Assembly (NCBI GenBank): GCA_021808195.1 | Contig: JAKBCE010000006.1 | Location: 88,765 to 152,764, forward strand | Direction: 5' to 3' | From: Pseudomonadota bacterium | GTDB lineage: Bacteria > Pseudomonadota > Gammaproteobacteria > Steroidobacterales > Steroidobacteraceae | Length of the DNA: 64,000 nt | Shown here: piece after piece, positions 35,935 through 45,214 of the stretch | Layout of the letters: every line of letters begins with the position of its first letter | Position numbering within the stretch: the first letter of the stretch is position 1 | The notes under the pieces: generated by a model | What the model saw: only the letters and a program-made list of their open reading frames with translations | Database searches by the model: none | What the model was told of the DNA's origin: nothing | Program-made: the position numbers and the translations under genes

Positions 35935-37986
35935 TCAGCGCGGCCGCGTCTGGTTCTCTTGCAGGACCACGTCCTCGGGCGCGTTGACGAAGTAGCCCTG
36001 GATGAACTCCACGCCGAGTTGCCACAGCACCGCCATGGTGTTGGCGTCTTCGACCCGCTCGGCGATGGTCTGGATGCCGCGCTTGGTGGCCTCCTCGGTC
36101 AGCGCCCGCACGTGATGCTGCAGATCGTTGTTGCGCGCGAGACTCTGCACGAGCGCGCCGTCGATTTTGACGTAGTCAAGCGGCATCGACTCGAGCACGG
36201 CGAATGCGTTGGTGGGCGAGCCGAAGCTCTCGATCGCAAAGCGGAAGCCCCACTGGCGCAGTTTTTCCGCTAGCGCGCGCGCCTGCGGGTTCGCGACGGC
36301 GATGGCCTCCGGTATCTGGAAGCACACACTGCGAGGGTCGGCGCGAGCGGAGCGGATGTGCCCATCGAGCCACGCGACAAAGGACGCATCGCGCACGGTG
36401 TCCTTCGACAGGCGCACGAACAGACAGCCCGGGCGACGCTGGGCGGCGAACGACAGCGCCGCGCCGACGACCCAGCGGTCGATGTTCTTCAGCAGATCGT
36501 TGCGCTCGGCGGCTGGCAGGAACTCGCCCGGCAGTACTTCCTTGCCGCGGTTATCGACCATGCGCAGCAGCACGTCGAACATGCGCGCATCCCCGCCTCG
36601 CAGACTCGCCACCGGCTGGGTCGCCAGGCGAAATCGATTCTCGAGCAGAGCGCTCTTGATCTGCTTGACCCAGGCCGCATCGTAGGGCGTGGCCGCGGCC
36701 GCGGCCGCCCCGGCGGCGATCGCCTGGTTGCCGCCGCGGCGCGAGCCCTGGGCGCACGCGTCCGCGACGGCGGCGATGAGCGCATCCAGAGCGGGCGTGC
36801 CGCTCGTTACCGGCGCGAGCCCGATCGTACAGGTGAGCGTGACCGACTTCTTATCCGCGCGTAGCGGGCGGCGGGCTGTCTCCTGCACCAGTTGCGCCGC
36901 CCAGGCCTGCACGTCGCGCTCGTTGCCGCGCTCGAGTAGGGCCAGGAAGCGTACGCCGCCGAAGCGGCCGGCCACCTCGGTCGGATTCAGCGTCGCGCGC
37001 AGCAGGCCCGCGAACTCCCCAAGCACCTGCTCGCTCGCCGTCGCGCCCACGCTGCGCTCAACCTCTGCAAAGCGATCCAATCGGATCAGCGCGAGCGCAC
37101 GCAACCCGCCGGGGCTCGCCGATTTGAGGCGCTGGCCGAGCGCGGGTAGCAGGTCACGGCGGTGCAGCAGTCCGGTCGTCTGATCGCACTGCACGACCTG
37201 CTGCAGTTCCTGCATCAGCTTGCGCTCATCGCGTGGCCGGGCTGGCAGCACCAGCCGTACGCAGGGCTGCCCTTCGTGCTCGGCAAGCGCGAGGGTGAGC
37301 TCGGCGCTGAGCACACTGCCATCGGGGCGCACTGCGCCGGCCTTCAGGCCATGGCCGCTCCAGCGGCCCTGCAGGCAGGCCGAGAGCGCGCCTTTCAGCG
37401 CCGGACGCGATGCCTCATCGAACAGATCCATCACCGGCTGGCCGATCACCGCTGCGCCGGGACCGAACAATTCGAGCCAGGCCGGGTTGGCATCGACGAC
37501 GATGCCTTCCTGCACGTGGATGATCGCATCGGCGGGCCGGTGCTTGAGTGCGAGGTCCGGTTCTTGCGCCAGGTGTGCCGATTGCACGGTGGCCTGCAGC
37601 GCCCGTTCGAGGCGCGCGGCGCGCAGCTCGCGCAGCAGCACGGCCGCCAGGCGCTCCGGCGAGGCGAACGAAACCGCATCGCGCGCCCCGGCGCGCATCG
37701 CCGCGGCGATCACCGCCTCATCGGCAGCGCTCGCGAGCACCACGATCGGCACCCACGGGGCGACCTGGTCCCGCAAGGCGGCCACCGCGGCCACATCGTG
37801 TCCCGGATCGGCGGCATCGAGCACCAACTCCGGTTTGATGCGGTTCAGCGCATCGTACAGCGCCTCCTGTGCGGCCACCCACGTGCACTGGGCAGGCAGC
37901 CCGGCGCGGCCGAGAATGTCGTTGAGGCTGTCAACGACGTGCCGCGCCGCGCAGCGCACCACCAGCGCAAATGTGTTTTCGGCCAA
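35935..37986 (-). CDS. fimX: FimX-like REC-PAS-GGDEF-EAL protein with degenerate catalytic motifs
   Basis: A 683-residue signalling protein: a receiver-like N-terminus (about 1-125), a PAS domain (about 145-245), a GGDEF domain (about 260-410) and an EAL domain (about 435-675). The GGDEF signature reads RFGGVRF and the EAL signature reads MFDVLLRM, both inactive versions, as in FimX of Pseudomonas and Xanthomonas. FimX binds c-di-GMP and promotes type IV pilus assembly at the pole. The receiver lacks a clear phospho-acceptor motif. A TACAAT-like -10 is on the minus strand at 38030-38035. The gene is convergent with parC; its stop lies 7 bases away. Confidence 0.8.
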   Translation of the reverse strand: MAENTFALVVRCAARHVVDSLNDILGRAGLPAQCTWVAAQEALYDALNRIKPELVLDAADPGHDVAAVAALRDQVAPWVPIVVLASAADEAVIAAAMRAGARDAVSFASPERLAAVLLRELRAARLERALQATVQSAHLAQEPDLALKHRPADAIIHVQEGIVVDANPAWLELFGPGAAVIGQPVMDLFDEASRPALKGALSACLQGRWSGHGLKAGAVRPDGSVLSAELTLALAEHEGQPCVRLVLPARPRDERKLMQELQQVVQCDQTTGLLHRRDLLPALGQRLKSASPGGLRALALIRLDRFAEVERSVGATASEQVLGEFAGLLRATLNPTEVAGRFGGVRFLALLERGNERDVQAWAAQLVQETARRPLRADKKSVTLTCTIGLAPVTSGTPALDALIAAVADACAQGSRRGGNQAIAAGAAAAAATPYDAAWVKQIKSALLENRFRLATQPVASLRGGDARMFDVLLRMVDNRGKEVLPGEFLPAAERNDLLKNIDRWVVGAALSFAAQRRPGCLFVRLSKDTVRDASFVAWLDGHIRSARADPRSVCFQIPEAIAVANPQARALAEKLRQWGFRFAIESFGSPTNAFAVLESMPLDYVKIDGALVQSLARNNDLQHHVRALTEEATKRGIQTIAERVEDANTMAVLWQLGVEFIQGYFVNAPEDVVLQENQTRPR

Positions 37987-38037
37987 GCTCGACTCCCGAC
38001 GGGGTTCGCACGCAGTCTGAGTGTTGCGATTGTAACG

Positions 38038-38063
38038 GCGGCCAGCCGCAGCCGACTGGCCGC
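38038..38063. repeat. hairpin between epmB and the fimX-like gene
   Basis: GCGGCCAG (38038-38045) pairs with CTGGCCGC (38056-38063), an 8-bp perfect stem with a 10-base loop, in the 120-base gap between two minus-strand genes. No T run follows on either strand. It may end the epmB transcript inefficiently or act as a leader structure. Confidence 0.35.
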
Positions 38064-38106
38064 GGGTCTCATTATGCGCATTCGCGCGCCAGGGTAAACC
38101 GTCAGC

Positions 38107-39141
38107 TCACGCGCAGCCACCGGGCGCAACGGCGCTTGGCGTCAACAGAGTTTTGGAAAAGGCGCCGGGGATTTCCCGTACCAGACGCGGCACCAGATAG
38201 CCCGGCAGGCACGCCGCGAGCGCGCCGGCGAGCTCGCGTGCGCGCTCGTCCGGGACCAGAAAGTGAGCCGCGCCGCGCACCCGATCGAGGGCGTGCAGGT
38301 AGTACGGCAGCACCCCAGAGTCGAACAGCTCTTGCGACAGCCGCTGCAGCACCGCGAGCTCATCGTTGATGCCGGCGAGCAGTACCGTCTGATTCAGGAG
38401 CGTGACGCCTGCCGCGCGCAGCTTCGCGCACGCGGCGCGCACCGCTGCGTCGATTTCGTTGGGGTGGTTGATGTGCAGAACCACCACCATCGGCACCGGG
38501 CTCGCACGCAGCCAATCGGTGAGCCCGACATCGACTCGGGAGGGCAGCACGACCGGCTGACGGGTGTGCACCCGGATGCGGCGCACATGTCCGATCGCAG
38601 CGAGCGCCGCGCCGAGTGCGGCGAGGCGCGCATTGCTCAGCGAAAGTGGATCGCCGCCGCTGAGGATGATTTCCTCGAGCGACGGATCGGCCGCGATCGC
38701 CGCGAGTGCCTCGTGCCAGCGGCCGCCCTCACCGTGCTGGGCGGCGTATGGAAATTCCCGCCGGAAGCAGTATCGGCAGTGCACCGCGCAGGTCTCGGTG
38801 GCGATGAGCAGCGCCCGACCTTGATATTTCTGCAAGAGCGCCGGGGCACGCTGTGCCGCGTGCTCGTGCAGCGGATCGGGTCCGTAGCCGGGCGGCTCGA
38901 GCCGTTCGGCCGCCACCGGCAGCACTTGCAGCAGCAGCGGGTCGCGCGGGTCTGCCGGGCGCATGCGAGCGACGAAGCTACGCGGCACCCGCAGCGGGAA
39001 GGGCACCCCGTCCAGTGCGCCGAGTGCCTCGAGCGGCAGGCCGAGTGCCTCGGCCAGTTCCGCCGGATGAGTGATCGCCTCGGCGAGCTCCTGCTGCCAG
39101 CTGGCGGGAATCTGGCGGGGTTGGACCGATGCCGGTATCAT
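38107..39141 (-). CDS. epmB: EpmB, EF-P (lysine) 2,3-aminomutase
   Basis: EpmB is a radical SAM aminomutase that turns alpha-lysine into beta-lysine, the group later attached to EF-P. The ATG at 39141 gives 344 residues; the open frame beyond it is a shadow of efp. The radical SAM cysteines are C118, C122 and C125 in TCAVHCRYCFRREFPY, followed by EIILSGGDPLSLSN and the PYYLHALDRVRGAAHF segment of the lysine-aminomutase family. It is divergent from efp, the classic arrangement. Confidence 0.95.
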   Translation of the reverse strand: MIPASVQPRQIPASWQQELAEAITHPAELAEALGLPLEALGALDGVPFPLRVPRSFVARMRPADPRDPLLLQVLPVAAERLEPPGYGPDPLHEHAAQRAPALLQKYQGRALLIATETCAVHCRYCFRREFPYAAQHGEGGRWHEALAAIAADPSLEEIILSGGDPLSLSNARLAALGAALAAIGHVRRIRVHTRQPVVLPSRVDVGLTDWLRASPVPMVVVLHINHPNEIDAAVRAACAKLRAAGVTLLNQTVLLAGINDELAVLQRLSQELFDSGVLPYYLHALDRVRGAAHFLVPDERARELAGALAACLPGYLVPRLVREIPGAFSKTLLTPSAVAPGGCA

Positions 39142-39142
39142 A

Positions 39143-39169
39143 CGCGGCCCTTTAATCGGAGAGGCCGCG
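39143..39169. repeat. inverted repeat in the epmB/efp divergent region
   Basis: CGCGGCC (39143-39149) and GGCCGCG (39163-39169) are perfect inverted arms around 13 bases, 29 bases before the efp start. It lies in the only regulatory space (57 bases) between the two genes and could serve both. Confidence 0.35.
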
Positions 39170-39198
39170 CATTGTGCCGCTCCGGCTGAGAGAAAGAA

Positions 39199-39768
39199 AT
39201 GGCCAGCTACACCACCGCCGAGATCCGCTCGGGTCTCAAAGTCCTGCTCGACGGCGATCCGTACGCCGTGGTTGAAAACGAGTTCGTCAAGCCCGGCAAG
39301 GGACAGGCTTTCAACCGCATCAAAATCCGCAATCTGAAGACCGGGCGAACGATCGAGCGGACCTTCAAGTCTGGCGACTCGCTCGAGGCCGCCGACGTGG
39401 TCGACACCGAAATGCAGTATCTGTACCAGGACGGGGACTTCTGGCATTTCATGGTGCCGGACAGCTTCGAGCAGTACACGGCGGGTAAATCCGCGGTGGG
39501 CGACAACGCCCAGTGGCTGAAGGATGGCGTCACCTGCATCGTGACGCTGTGGAATGGCGAGCCGCTGGTGGTGACGCCGCCGGCGCACGTCGAGCTGCAG
39601 ATCGTCGAGACCGATCCGGGATTGCGCGGAGATACCGCCACCGGCGGACAGAAGCCGGCCAAGCTCGAGACCGGCGCGGTGGTGCGGGTCCCACTGTTCA
39701 TCGACCAGGGCGAAGTCATCCGCATCGACACCCGCACCGGCCAGTACGTCTCGCGCGCCAAGCAGTAG
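39199..39768 (+). CDS. efp: EF-P, translation elongation factor P
   Basis: EF-P relieves ribosome stalling at polyproline sequences. The 189-residue protein has the three-domain EF-P layout and the modification loop [14 protein letters not shown], with the acceptor lysine at K34. Lysine at this position, rather than arginine, fits modification by the EpmA/EpmB system encoded on both sides. An AGAGAAAG stretch precedes the ATG. Confidence 0.98.
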   Translation: MASYTTAEIRSGLKVLLDGDPYAVVENEFVKPGKGQAFNRIKIRNLKTGRTIERTFKSGDSLEAADVVDTEMQYLYQDGDFWHFMVPDSFEQYTAGKSAVGDNAQWLKDGVTCIVTLWNGEPLVVTPPAHVELQIVETDPGLRGDTATGGQKPAKLETGAVVRVPLFIDQGEVIRIDTRTGQYVSRAKQ

Positions 39769-39787
39769 CGGCGCGCAGGGCGCGCTA
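39766..39787. terminator. hairpin shared by the convergent ends of efp and the fRMsr gene
   Basis: TAGCG-GCGCGC (39766-39776) pairs with GCGCGC-TA (39780-39787) with one bulge and a short loop; both stop codons lie in the stem. No T run follows, so bidirectional termination is only a suggestion. Confidence 0.3.
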
Positions 39788-40291
39788 GAGCCCCCCGGGC
39801 GCCAAGCGCGTGGCCTTCAGCAGCACGAGCACGATGCGCTCAAGGCCGCGGGCGTCCTCGGTGTCAAAGCGGCCGGGCAGCGGGCTGTCGATGTCGAGCA
39901 CACCGAGCACCCGCTCGGCGCTAAGCAGTGGCACGACCACCTCCGAGCGTGAGGCGGTGTCGCAGGCGATATGGCCGGGAAAGGCGTGCACGTCGGGCAC
40001 CACGATCGTGGTGCGCCGCTCGGCGGCGCTGCCGCACACCCCGCGACCGAGGGCGATGCGCACGCAGGCCGGCTTGCCCTGAAACGGGCCGAGCACCAAC
40101 TCCGTGCCGCGCTGGAAATAAAACCCCGCCCAATTGATCTCGGGCAGCGCCTCGAACAACAGCGCGGCGGTGTTGGCGGTGTTGGCGATCGGGTCGGACT
40201 CCCCGCCGAGCAGTGCCTCGAGATCGCGCGCGAGCTCGGCGTAGGCGGCGCGCTTGTCACGAAAGTCGTAGCGGTTCGTGGTGTGCTGCAT
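39785..40291 (-). CDS. msrC: free methionine-(R)-sulfoxide reductase
   Basis: A single GAF domain of 168 residues (ATG at 40291). Three cysteines, C76, C86 and C110 (in GPFQGKPACVRIALGRGVCG and FPGHIACDTA), correspond to the redox cysteines of E. coli fRMsr, so the protein should reduce free methionine-R-sulfoxide rather than sense a ligand. It lies between efp and epmA; there is no known link with EF-P. The open frame continues upstream, but that part is a shadow of epmA. Confidence 0.92.
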   Translation of the reverse strand: MQHTTNRYDFRDKRAAYAELARDLEALLGGESDPIANTANTAALLFEALPEINWAGFYFQRGTELVLGPFQGKPACVRIALGRGVCGSAAERRTTIVVPDVHAFPGHIACDTASRSEVVVPLLSAERVLGVLDIDSPLPGRFDTEDARGLERIVLVLLKATRLAPGGL

Positions 40292-40304
40292 GGGGACTCC
40301 GCGC

Positions 40305-41291
40305 TCAGGCGCGCTCGATGGGAAAGGGCAGGACGGCGTCGATGCGCTCGGCATTCTCGGCGAGCATGACCAGCCGATCGAATCCGAGCGCCACGCCGCA
40401 GCAATCCGGCAGCCCCGCCGAGAGCGCTGCGAGCAGCCGCTCGTCGGGCGCGAGCGGCTCGAGACCGAGCCGCTCGCGCTCGGCCAGATCGTGCTCGAAG
40501 CGCGCCCGCTGCTCGCGTGCGTCGGCGAGCTCGTGAAAGCCATTGGCGAGCTCGATGCCCTCGCAATACAACTCGAAGCGCTGCGCCGCACGCCGGTCCG
40601 CCGGATCGAGCCGGGCGAGGGCGGCCTGACTGGCGGGGTAACCGTGGATGAACGTGAGCGCCCCGCGCCCGAGGTGCGGTCCGATGCGCACGCTCATGAG
40701 CAGCTCGAGCAGCTCGTCGCGGCTCGCTGATTCGCCGGCGAAGCCGGCCGAGCGCGCCGCGCCGGTCAACTCCTGCAGCGGGGCGCTGAATGGGTCGATG
40801 CCCAGCTGCTGCCGGAACACCTCCCGGTAGCTGAGGCGTACGCTGCCGCGTGTCGCGGCGCGCTCGCCGAGCACGCTGCGCACCAGAGCTTCGACCTCAG
40901 TCATCAGTGCCGCCAGGGTCCAGCCCTGGCGGTACCACTCGATGAGCGTGAACTCGGCGTTGTGCAGGCGCCCGCGCTCGAGTCCGCGCACCACGTGGCA
41001 GATCTGGTAGATGTCGCCAAGACCCGTGGCGAGCAGACGCTTCATGGCGTACTCCGGCGAGGTGTGCAGGAAGAACTCGGGTGCAGCCGCGCCCGGCTCG
41101 GCACTGAAGCGAACGCGCGCCGAATGGATGTGCACGTCGGTCACCGGCGCGTTGACCACCATCGGGGTATCCACCTCGAGCACGGCGCGTTCGGCAAAGA
41201 ACTGCCGTACCACTGCCAGCAGCGCCGCGCGGCGCCGAAGCATGGCCGCGTTCGCCGTGGGACGCCAGTCCGATTCTTGCCCGCTGCTCAT
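40305..41291 (-). CDS. epmA: EpmA, EF-P (R)-beta-lysine ligase
   Basis: EpmA (PoxA/GenX) is a truncated class II lysyl-tRNA synthetase that attaches beta-lysine to EF-P K34. Starting at ATG 41291 (MSSGQESDW) it has 328 residues, close to the 325 of E. coli. It contains the synthetase core (FLHTSPEYAMKRLLA, RLHNAEFTLIEWY, GIELANGFHELAD, CCGVALGFDRLVML) but no N-terminal anticodon-binding domain. psd follows upstream in the same direction, also a neighbour in enterics. Confidence 0.96.
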   Translation of the reverse strand: MSSGQESDWRPTANAAMLRRRAALLAVVRQFFAERAVLEVDTPMVVNAPVTDVHIHSARVRFSAEPGAAAPEFFLHTSPEYAMKRLLATGLGDIYQICHVVRGLERGRLHNAEFTLIEWYRQGWTLAALMTEVEALVRSVLGERAATRGSVRLSYREVFRQQLGIDPFSAPLQELTGAARSAGFAGESASRDELLELLMSVRIGPHLGRGALTFIHGYPASQAALARLDPADRRAAQRFELYCEGIELANGFHELADAREQRARFEHDLAERERLGLEPLAPDERLLAALSAGLPDCCGVALGFDRLVMLAENAERIDAVLPFPIERA

Positions 41292-41295
41292 CGTC

Positions 41296-42198
41296 TCACC
41301 CTCGTGACGGGCGCCCGAGGAGCCGTCCGAGCGTCTCGCCGGCCAGGATGGTCCCGCCAGCGGTGAGGTCCGCGCGCCACTCGGCCGCGTGAGGGGGCAG
41401 CAGCAGGATGACCGTCGAGCCCATATTGAAGAGGCCGAGCTCAGCACCTTTCCCGAGGCGCAGCGGCGCGCGCTCGGCGGTCACGGGTAGTTCGGTGACC
41501 CTGCGAACGGCGTGTGGCGTCACCTCGCCGTGCCACACGGTCCTCATGCTGCCGACGAACAGCGCCCCGACCATGACCAGCACCCATTCGAGCTCCCCAT
41601 CGGCAAAGTGCAGTACCACGCGCTCGTTGCGCGCGAACAAACCGGGCACCGCCGCTGCGGTGGTGGCATTGACGCTGAACAGCCGGCCCGGAACAAACCA
41701 CGCCGCGCGCAGCTCGCCGGCGAGCGGCATGTGGATCCGATGGTAGTTATAGGGCGCCAGGTACAGTGTCGCGAACGAGCCGCCGGCGAAGCGCTGCGCG
41801 GTCTGCGCATGGCCGGCAAGCAGCGACTCGAGGCTGTACTCGTGCCCCTTCGCCTGCGGGATGCGCGAGCCATCGAGCGGGCCGAGCTCACTCACCGTGC
41901 CGTCGACGGGCGAGGCGAGCGCGAGCGGATCGTCTGCGCAGACTCGCGCCTCGGGCCGCAATGCGCGGGTGAAGAACGCGTTGAACGTGGGATAGCGCTG
42001 CGGCTCGCCCTCGAGCGCATCGCGCATGTCGGGGCGGAAATGACGCACGAAGGCGCCGATCAGCACCCGCTTCAGCGGGCGCACGCGGCTGCGCGTCAGG
42101 CGCAGGACCAGCCGCGAGAGAAAGTGCTGCGGCAGCACGTACTGCAGCAGCACGAACAGCCGTGCGCGCAGCGTCGGGGGATCCGTTACGCCTGTCAT
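41296..42198 (-). CDS. psd: Psd, phosphatidylserine decarboxylase proenzyme
   Basis: Psd decarboxylates phosphatidylserine to phosphatidylethanolamine at the inner membrane. The proenzyme (300 residues) cleaves itself between G260 and S261 in FNMGSTVI, where serine becomes the pyruvoyl group; most relatives read LGST, here MGST. The Asp and His residues of the self-cleavage triad are in SPVDGTVS and APYNYHRIHMP. It precedes epmA by 4 bases and is probably co-transcribed with sco. Confidence 0.96.
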   Translation of the reverse strand: MTGVTDPPTLRARLFVLLQYVLPQHFLSRLVLRLTRSRVRPLKRVLIGAFVRHFRPDMRDALEGEPQRYPTFNAFFTRALRPEARVCADDPLALASPVDGTVSELGPLDGSRIPQAKGHEYSLESLLAGHAQTAQRFAGGSFATLYLAPYNYHRIHMPLAGELRAAWFVPGRLFSVNATTAAAVPGLFARNERVVLHFADGELEWVLVMVGALFVGSMRTVWHGEVTPHAVRRVTELPVTAERAPLRLGKGAELGLFNMGSTVILLLPPHAAEWRADLTAGGTILAGETLGRLLGRPSRG

Positions 42199-42214
42199 GC
42201 GAAGCTCCAGGGGG

Positions 42215-42835
42215 TCAGCCGCTCGTCAGCAGCCGCTCGGCACTTGCGTGCAGTGCAGCGGCGAGGCGCCGTCCGTCAAAAGGTGCAGTGAACAGCGCAA
42301 CCTCCCGGCCGCGCGCATCGAGCAGAAACACGGCCACGGTGTGCTCGAAAGTCTCTCCGCCGCCGGGCAGCTCGATCTGTCCGAGCGTCACACCGAGCCG
42401 CGCGGCGAGCGCGCTGATCTGGCGCTGCGGGCCGGTCAGGCCGATGAAGCTCGAATCGAACTGGCGCAGGAACTTGGCGAGCACCGCCGGTGTGTCGTGG
42501 TGCGGATCGACGGTGACGAACAGCACCTGTAGCGGCAGATGCGGTACGCGGTGCACCACGCGCGCCAGCAGCGCAAGGGTGTCCGGACACTCATCTGCGC
42601 AACGGGTGAAGCCGAAGTAAAGCAGAGTCAGATGGCCGGTGAGATCGGCGGCATCGAAACGGTGCTCGCGGCTGTCGGTGAGGGAGAACGGGCCGAGTGC
42701 CCGCGCCCGCGGCAACCAAGTCCCGTAGGCGGGTACGGGCGTGCGGCTGTACCGCACCGCGGCCAGCCGGTACCCTGCGAAGCCGGCGCCGAGGCACACC
42801 AGCGCCACCAGGACCCAGAAGTAACGAGACGACAT
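42215..42835 (-). CDS. Sco1/SenC family copper protein
   Basis: A 206-residue membrane-anchored thioredoxin-like protein with one N-terminal helix (FWVLVALVCLGAGFAGYRL). The copper ligands are C79 and C83 (TRCADECPDT) and H165 (ETFEHTVAV). Sco proteins deliver copper to the CuA site of cytochrome c oxidase and guard against oxidation. No oxidase gene is nearby. The start overlaps the divergent prmB start by two bases. Confidence 0.93.
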   Translation of the reverse strand: MSSRYFWVLVALVCLGAGFAGYRLAAVRYSRTPVPAYGTWLPRARALGPFSLTDSREHRFDAADLTGHLTLLYFGFTRCADECPDTLALLARVVHRVPHLPLQVLFVTVDPHHDTPAVLAKFLRQFDSSFIGLTGPQRQISALAARLGVTLGQIELPGGGETFEHTVAVFLLDARGREVALFTAPFDGRRLAAALHASAERLLTSG

Positions 42836-43787
42836 GAGGCAATTATCCCACAGCGGGCGGCGCGCCGCGCCGCGCCCGCAGCGGGCCACCGTGCGCCAGC
42901 TGATCGAGTCCGGCGCCCGGCGGCTGCGCCGCGCGCGCGTGTTCTTCGGCCATGGCACGGACAATGCCTGGGACGAGTCGGCCGCCTTGGTGCTGCATGC
43001 GCTCGGCTTGGCGCACGATGACCCGTCGGTCTATGCACGGCGTGTCGGGCGCAGCGGGCAGCGCCGGGCGCGTGAACTGATCACCCGGCGCATCGCCGAG
43101 CGCATCCCTGCGGTCTATCTCACCGGACAGACTTGGTTCGCCGGCCTGCCGTTTTACGTCGATCCGCGCGTGCTCATTCCGCGCTCCCCGATGGCAGAAC
43201 TCATCGAGCGGCGGTTTGCGCCGTGGCTCGACGCGCGCCGCATCCGTCGCGTGCTCGATCTGGGCACCGGCTCGGGTTGCATCGCCATCGCCTGTGCCAA
43301 GGCGCTGCCGTGGGCGCACGTCGATGCGGTAGACATTTCGGCGGCCGCACTCGAGGTTGCCGCGCGCAACGTGCGCCGGCACCGCCTGGGGCGGCGGGTG
43401 CGACTGGTGCGCTCCGATCATTTCGCGGCCCTGGGTGCAGCGCGCTACGATCTGATCGTGTCGAACCCCCCGTATGTTGGTGCGCGGGAACTCGCCGCGC
43501 TGCCGCAGGAGTATCGGCACGAGCCATCGATCGCGCTCGCCGCCGGCGCCGCCGGGCTCGACTCGGTGCGGGTGCTGCTCAGGCAATCCCGTCGGCACCT
43601 GAACCCCGGCGGGACGCTGCTCGTCGAGGTCGGCAACACCGAGCAGGCCGTGCAGCGCGCGTTCCCACGACTGCCGTTTCTGTGGCTGCAGTTCGAGCGC
43701 GGCGGCGGTGGGGTGTTTCTGCTCGGCGCCGAGCAGCTACCTCGGCCGACCGCCCGCGCGCCGCGCACCCGGCGCGCAGGCGCATAG
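42834..43787 (+). CDS. prmB: PrmB, ribosomal protein uL3 glutamine methyltransferase
   Basis: PrmB methylates a glutamine in ribosomal protein L3. The Rossmann-fold methyltransferase has the SAM-binding [17 protein letters not shown] and the catalytic NPPY (N211-Y214) in [15 protein letters not shown]. The N-terminal part and adjacency to aroC separate it from PrmC, the release-factor enzyme. A 317-residue length includes a basic N-terminus of about 20 residues; the real start may be slightly downstream. Confidence 0.92.
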   Translation: MRQLSHSGRRAAPRPQRATVRQLIESGARRLRRARVFFGHGTDNAWDESAALVLHALGLAHDDPSVYARRVGRSGQRRARELITRRIAERIPAVYLTGQTWFAGLPFYVDPRVLIPRSPMAELIERRFAPWLDARRIRRVLDLGTGSGCIAIACAKALPWAHVDAVDISAAALEVAARNVRRHRLGRRVRLVRSDHFAALGAARYDLIVSNPPYVGARELAALPQEYRHEPSIALAAGAAGLDSVRVLLRQSRRHLNPGGTLLVEVGNTEQAVQRAFPRLPFLWLQFERGGGGVFLLGAEQLPRPTARAPRTRRAGA

Positions 43788-43867
43788 TACACTCGCGCCA
43801 ACCGCAACTGCCCCGCGCGCAATCGATACGTGCCGCGCTGGCGCGCGGTGCAAGCAGAGGCCCTTTC

Positions 43868-44974
43868 ATGTCCGGCAACACCATCGGCAAGCTATTTACG
43901 GTGACCACGTTCGGGGAGAGCCACGGCGCGGCGCTCGGCTGCGTTGTCGATGGCTGCCCGCCGGGGCTCGAGCTCACCGAGGCGGATCTGCAGGCCGACA
44001 TCGACCGGCGCCGGACCGGCACCTCGCACTTCGTCAGTCAGCGCCGCGAGAGCGACCAGGTGCGCATTCTCTCCGGGGTGTTCGAAGGGCGGACCACCGG
44101 CACGCCGATCGGGCTGTTGATCGAGAACACCGATGCGCGCTCGCGCGATTACGAGAAGATCAAGGACCGCTTCCGCCCCGGGCACGCCGACTACACCTAT
44201 CAGCACAAGTATGGCCTGCGCGATTACCGTGGCGGCGGCCGCTCCTCGGCGCGCGAGACCGTGATGCGGGTGGCTGCCGGCGCCATCGCGCGCAAGTATC
44301 TCGCCGGGCGTCTCGGGGTGCGCATCTACGGCTATCTCAGTCAGATCGGCTCGCTGCAGCTCGAGCCGCGCGATCTGCAGTTCGCCTACCGCAACCCGTT
44401 TTTCTGTCCGGATCCCGAGCGCATCGCGGCGCTCGAGGCCCTGGTGTGGGAGTTGCGCACGGCGGGCGAGTCGATCGGCGCGCGCGTCACGGTGGTGGCC
44501 GCCGGAGTGCCGCCGGGACTCGGCGAGCCGGTGTTCGGGCGTCTCGATGCCGACATTGCCGCGGCGCTGATGGGGATCAATGCCGCCAAGGCAGTCGAGA
44601 TCGGCGCGGGGGTGCGCTCAGCGGCGCAGCGCGGCAGTGAGCATCGCGATGAGCTCACGCCGGAGGGCTTCACGAGCAACCATGCCGGCGGCATCCTCGG
44701 CGGCATCACGTCCGGGCAGGACGTGGTGGCGCACGTGACCTTCAAGCCCACCTCGAGCATCCAGGTTCCGGGTCGCACCATTGACCTGGCCGGGCGGCCG
44801 GTCGAGGTCGTGACCACTGGACGGCACGATCCGTGCGTCGGCCTACGCGCTACGCCGATCGCCGAAGCGATGCTGGCGATCGTGCTGCTCGACCATTACC
44901 TGCGTCACCGCGGGCAGAACGCGGATGTCCAGTGTGTAACCCCGGACATCACCCGGCAGGAACCGGCATCCTGA
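43868..44974 (+). CDS. aroC: AroC, chorismate synthase
   Basis: AroC makes chorismate from EPSP, the last shared step of aromatic amino-acid synthesis, with reduced FMN as cofactor. The 368-residue protein starts [20 protein letters not shown] and includes [20 protein letters not shown] and [20 protein letters not shown]. The flavin comes from the rib genes in this window. The prmB-aroC order is conserved in gammaproteobacteria. Confidence 0.98.
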   Translation: MSGNTIGKLFTVTTFGESHGAALGCVVDGCPPGLELTEADLQADIDRRRTGTSHFVSQRRESDQVRILSGVFEGRTTGTPIGLLIENTDARSRDYEKIKDRFRPGHADYTYQHKYGLRDYRGGGRSSARETVMRVAAGAIARKYLAGRLGVRIYGYLSQIGSLQLEPRDLQFAYRNPFFCPDPERIAALEALVWELRTAGESIGARVTVVAAGVPPGLGEPVFGRLDADIAAALMGINAAKAVEIGAGVRSAAQRGSEHRDELTPEGFTSNHAGGILGGITSGQDVVAHVTFKPTSSIQVPGRTIDLAGRPVEVVTTGRHDPCVGLRATPIAEAMLAIVLLDHYLRHRGQNADVQCVTPDITRQEPAS

Positions 44975-45094
44975 AGCCCAGCAGAGGGCTCGAATCGATC
45001 AGTCTACGAAGCGCGACACAGTTTGTCCGGCCAGAATGAGTAAAGATCAACCGCCAAGCCAAGGGGTGGCGCCGGGCGGTCGGTGCGAGCCGGC

Positions 45095-45124
45095 TTGGGG
45101 TTGCGAGCCGATTTAAGTTATATT
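45095..45124 (+). promoter_or_regulatory. predicted promoter for fimV
   Basis: TTGGGG (45095-45100) is followed after 18 bases by TATATT (45119-45124), about 90 bases before the fimV start. A 7-bp inverted repeat (CCAAGCC 45054-45060 / GGCTTGG 45092-45098) overlaps the -35. The rest of the 240-base gap after aroC shows no gene. Confidence 0.4.
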
Positions 45125-45214
45125 GCCGCCCACGCCGGATGCGTCTGCGAACAGCGACCATCCGATTGTTTTTATAAGGGGTTTCGTTCACCGATGCCGT
45201 TCGGGGTGTGGTCA

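Noticed and set aside
45054..45098. CCAAGCC/GGCTTGG inverted repeat as a terminator of aroC
   Set aside because: The arms are 31 bases apart and no T run follows; it may only overlap the fimV promoter.
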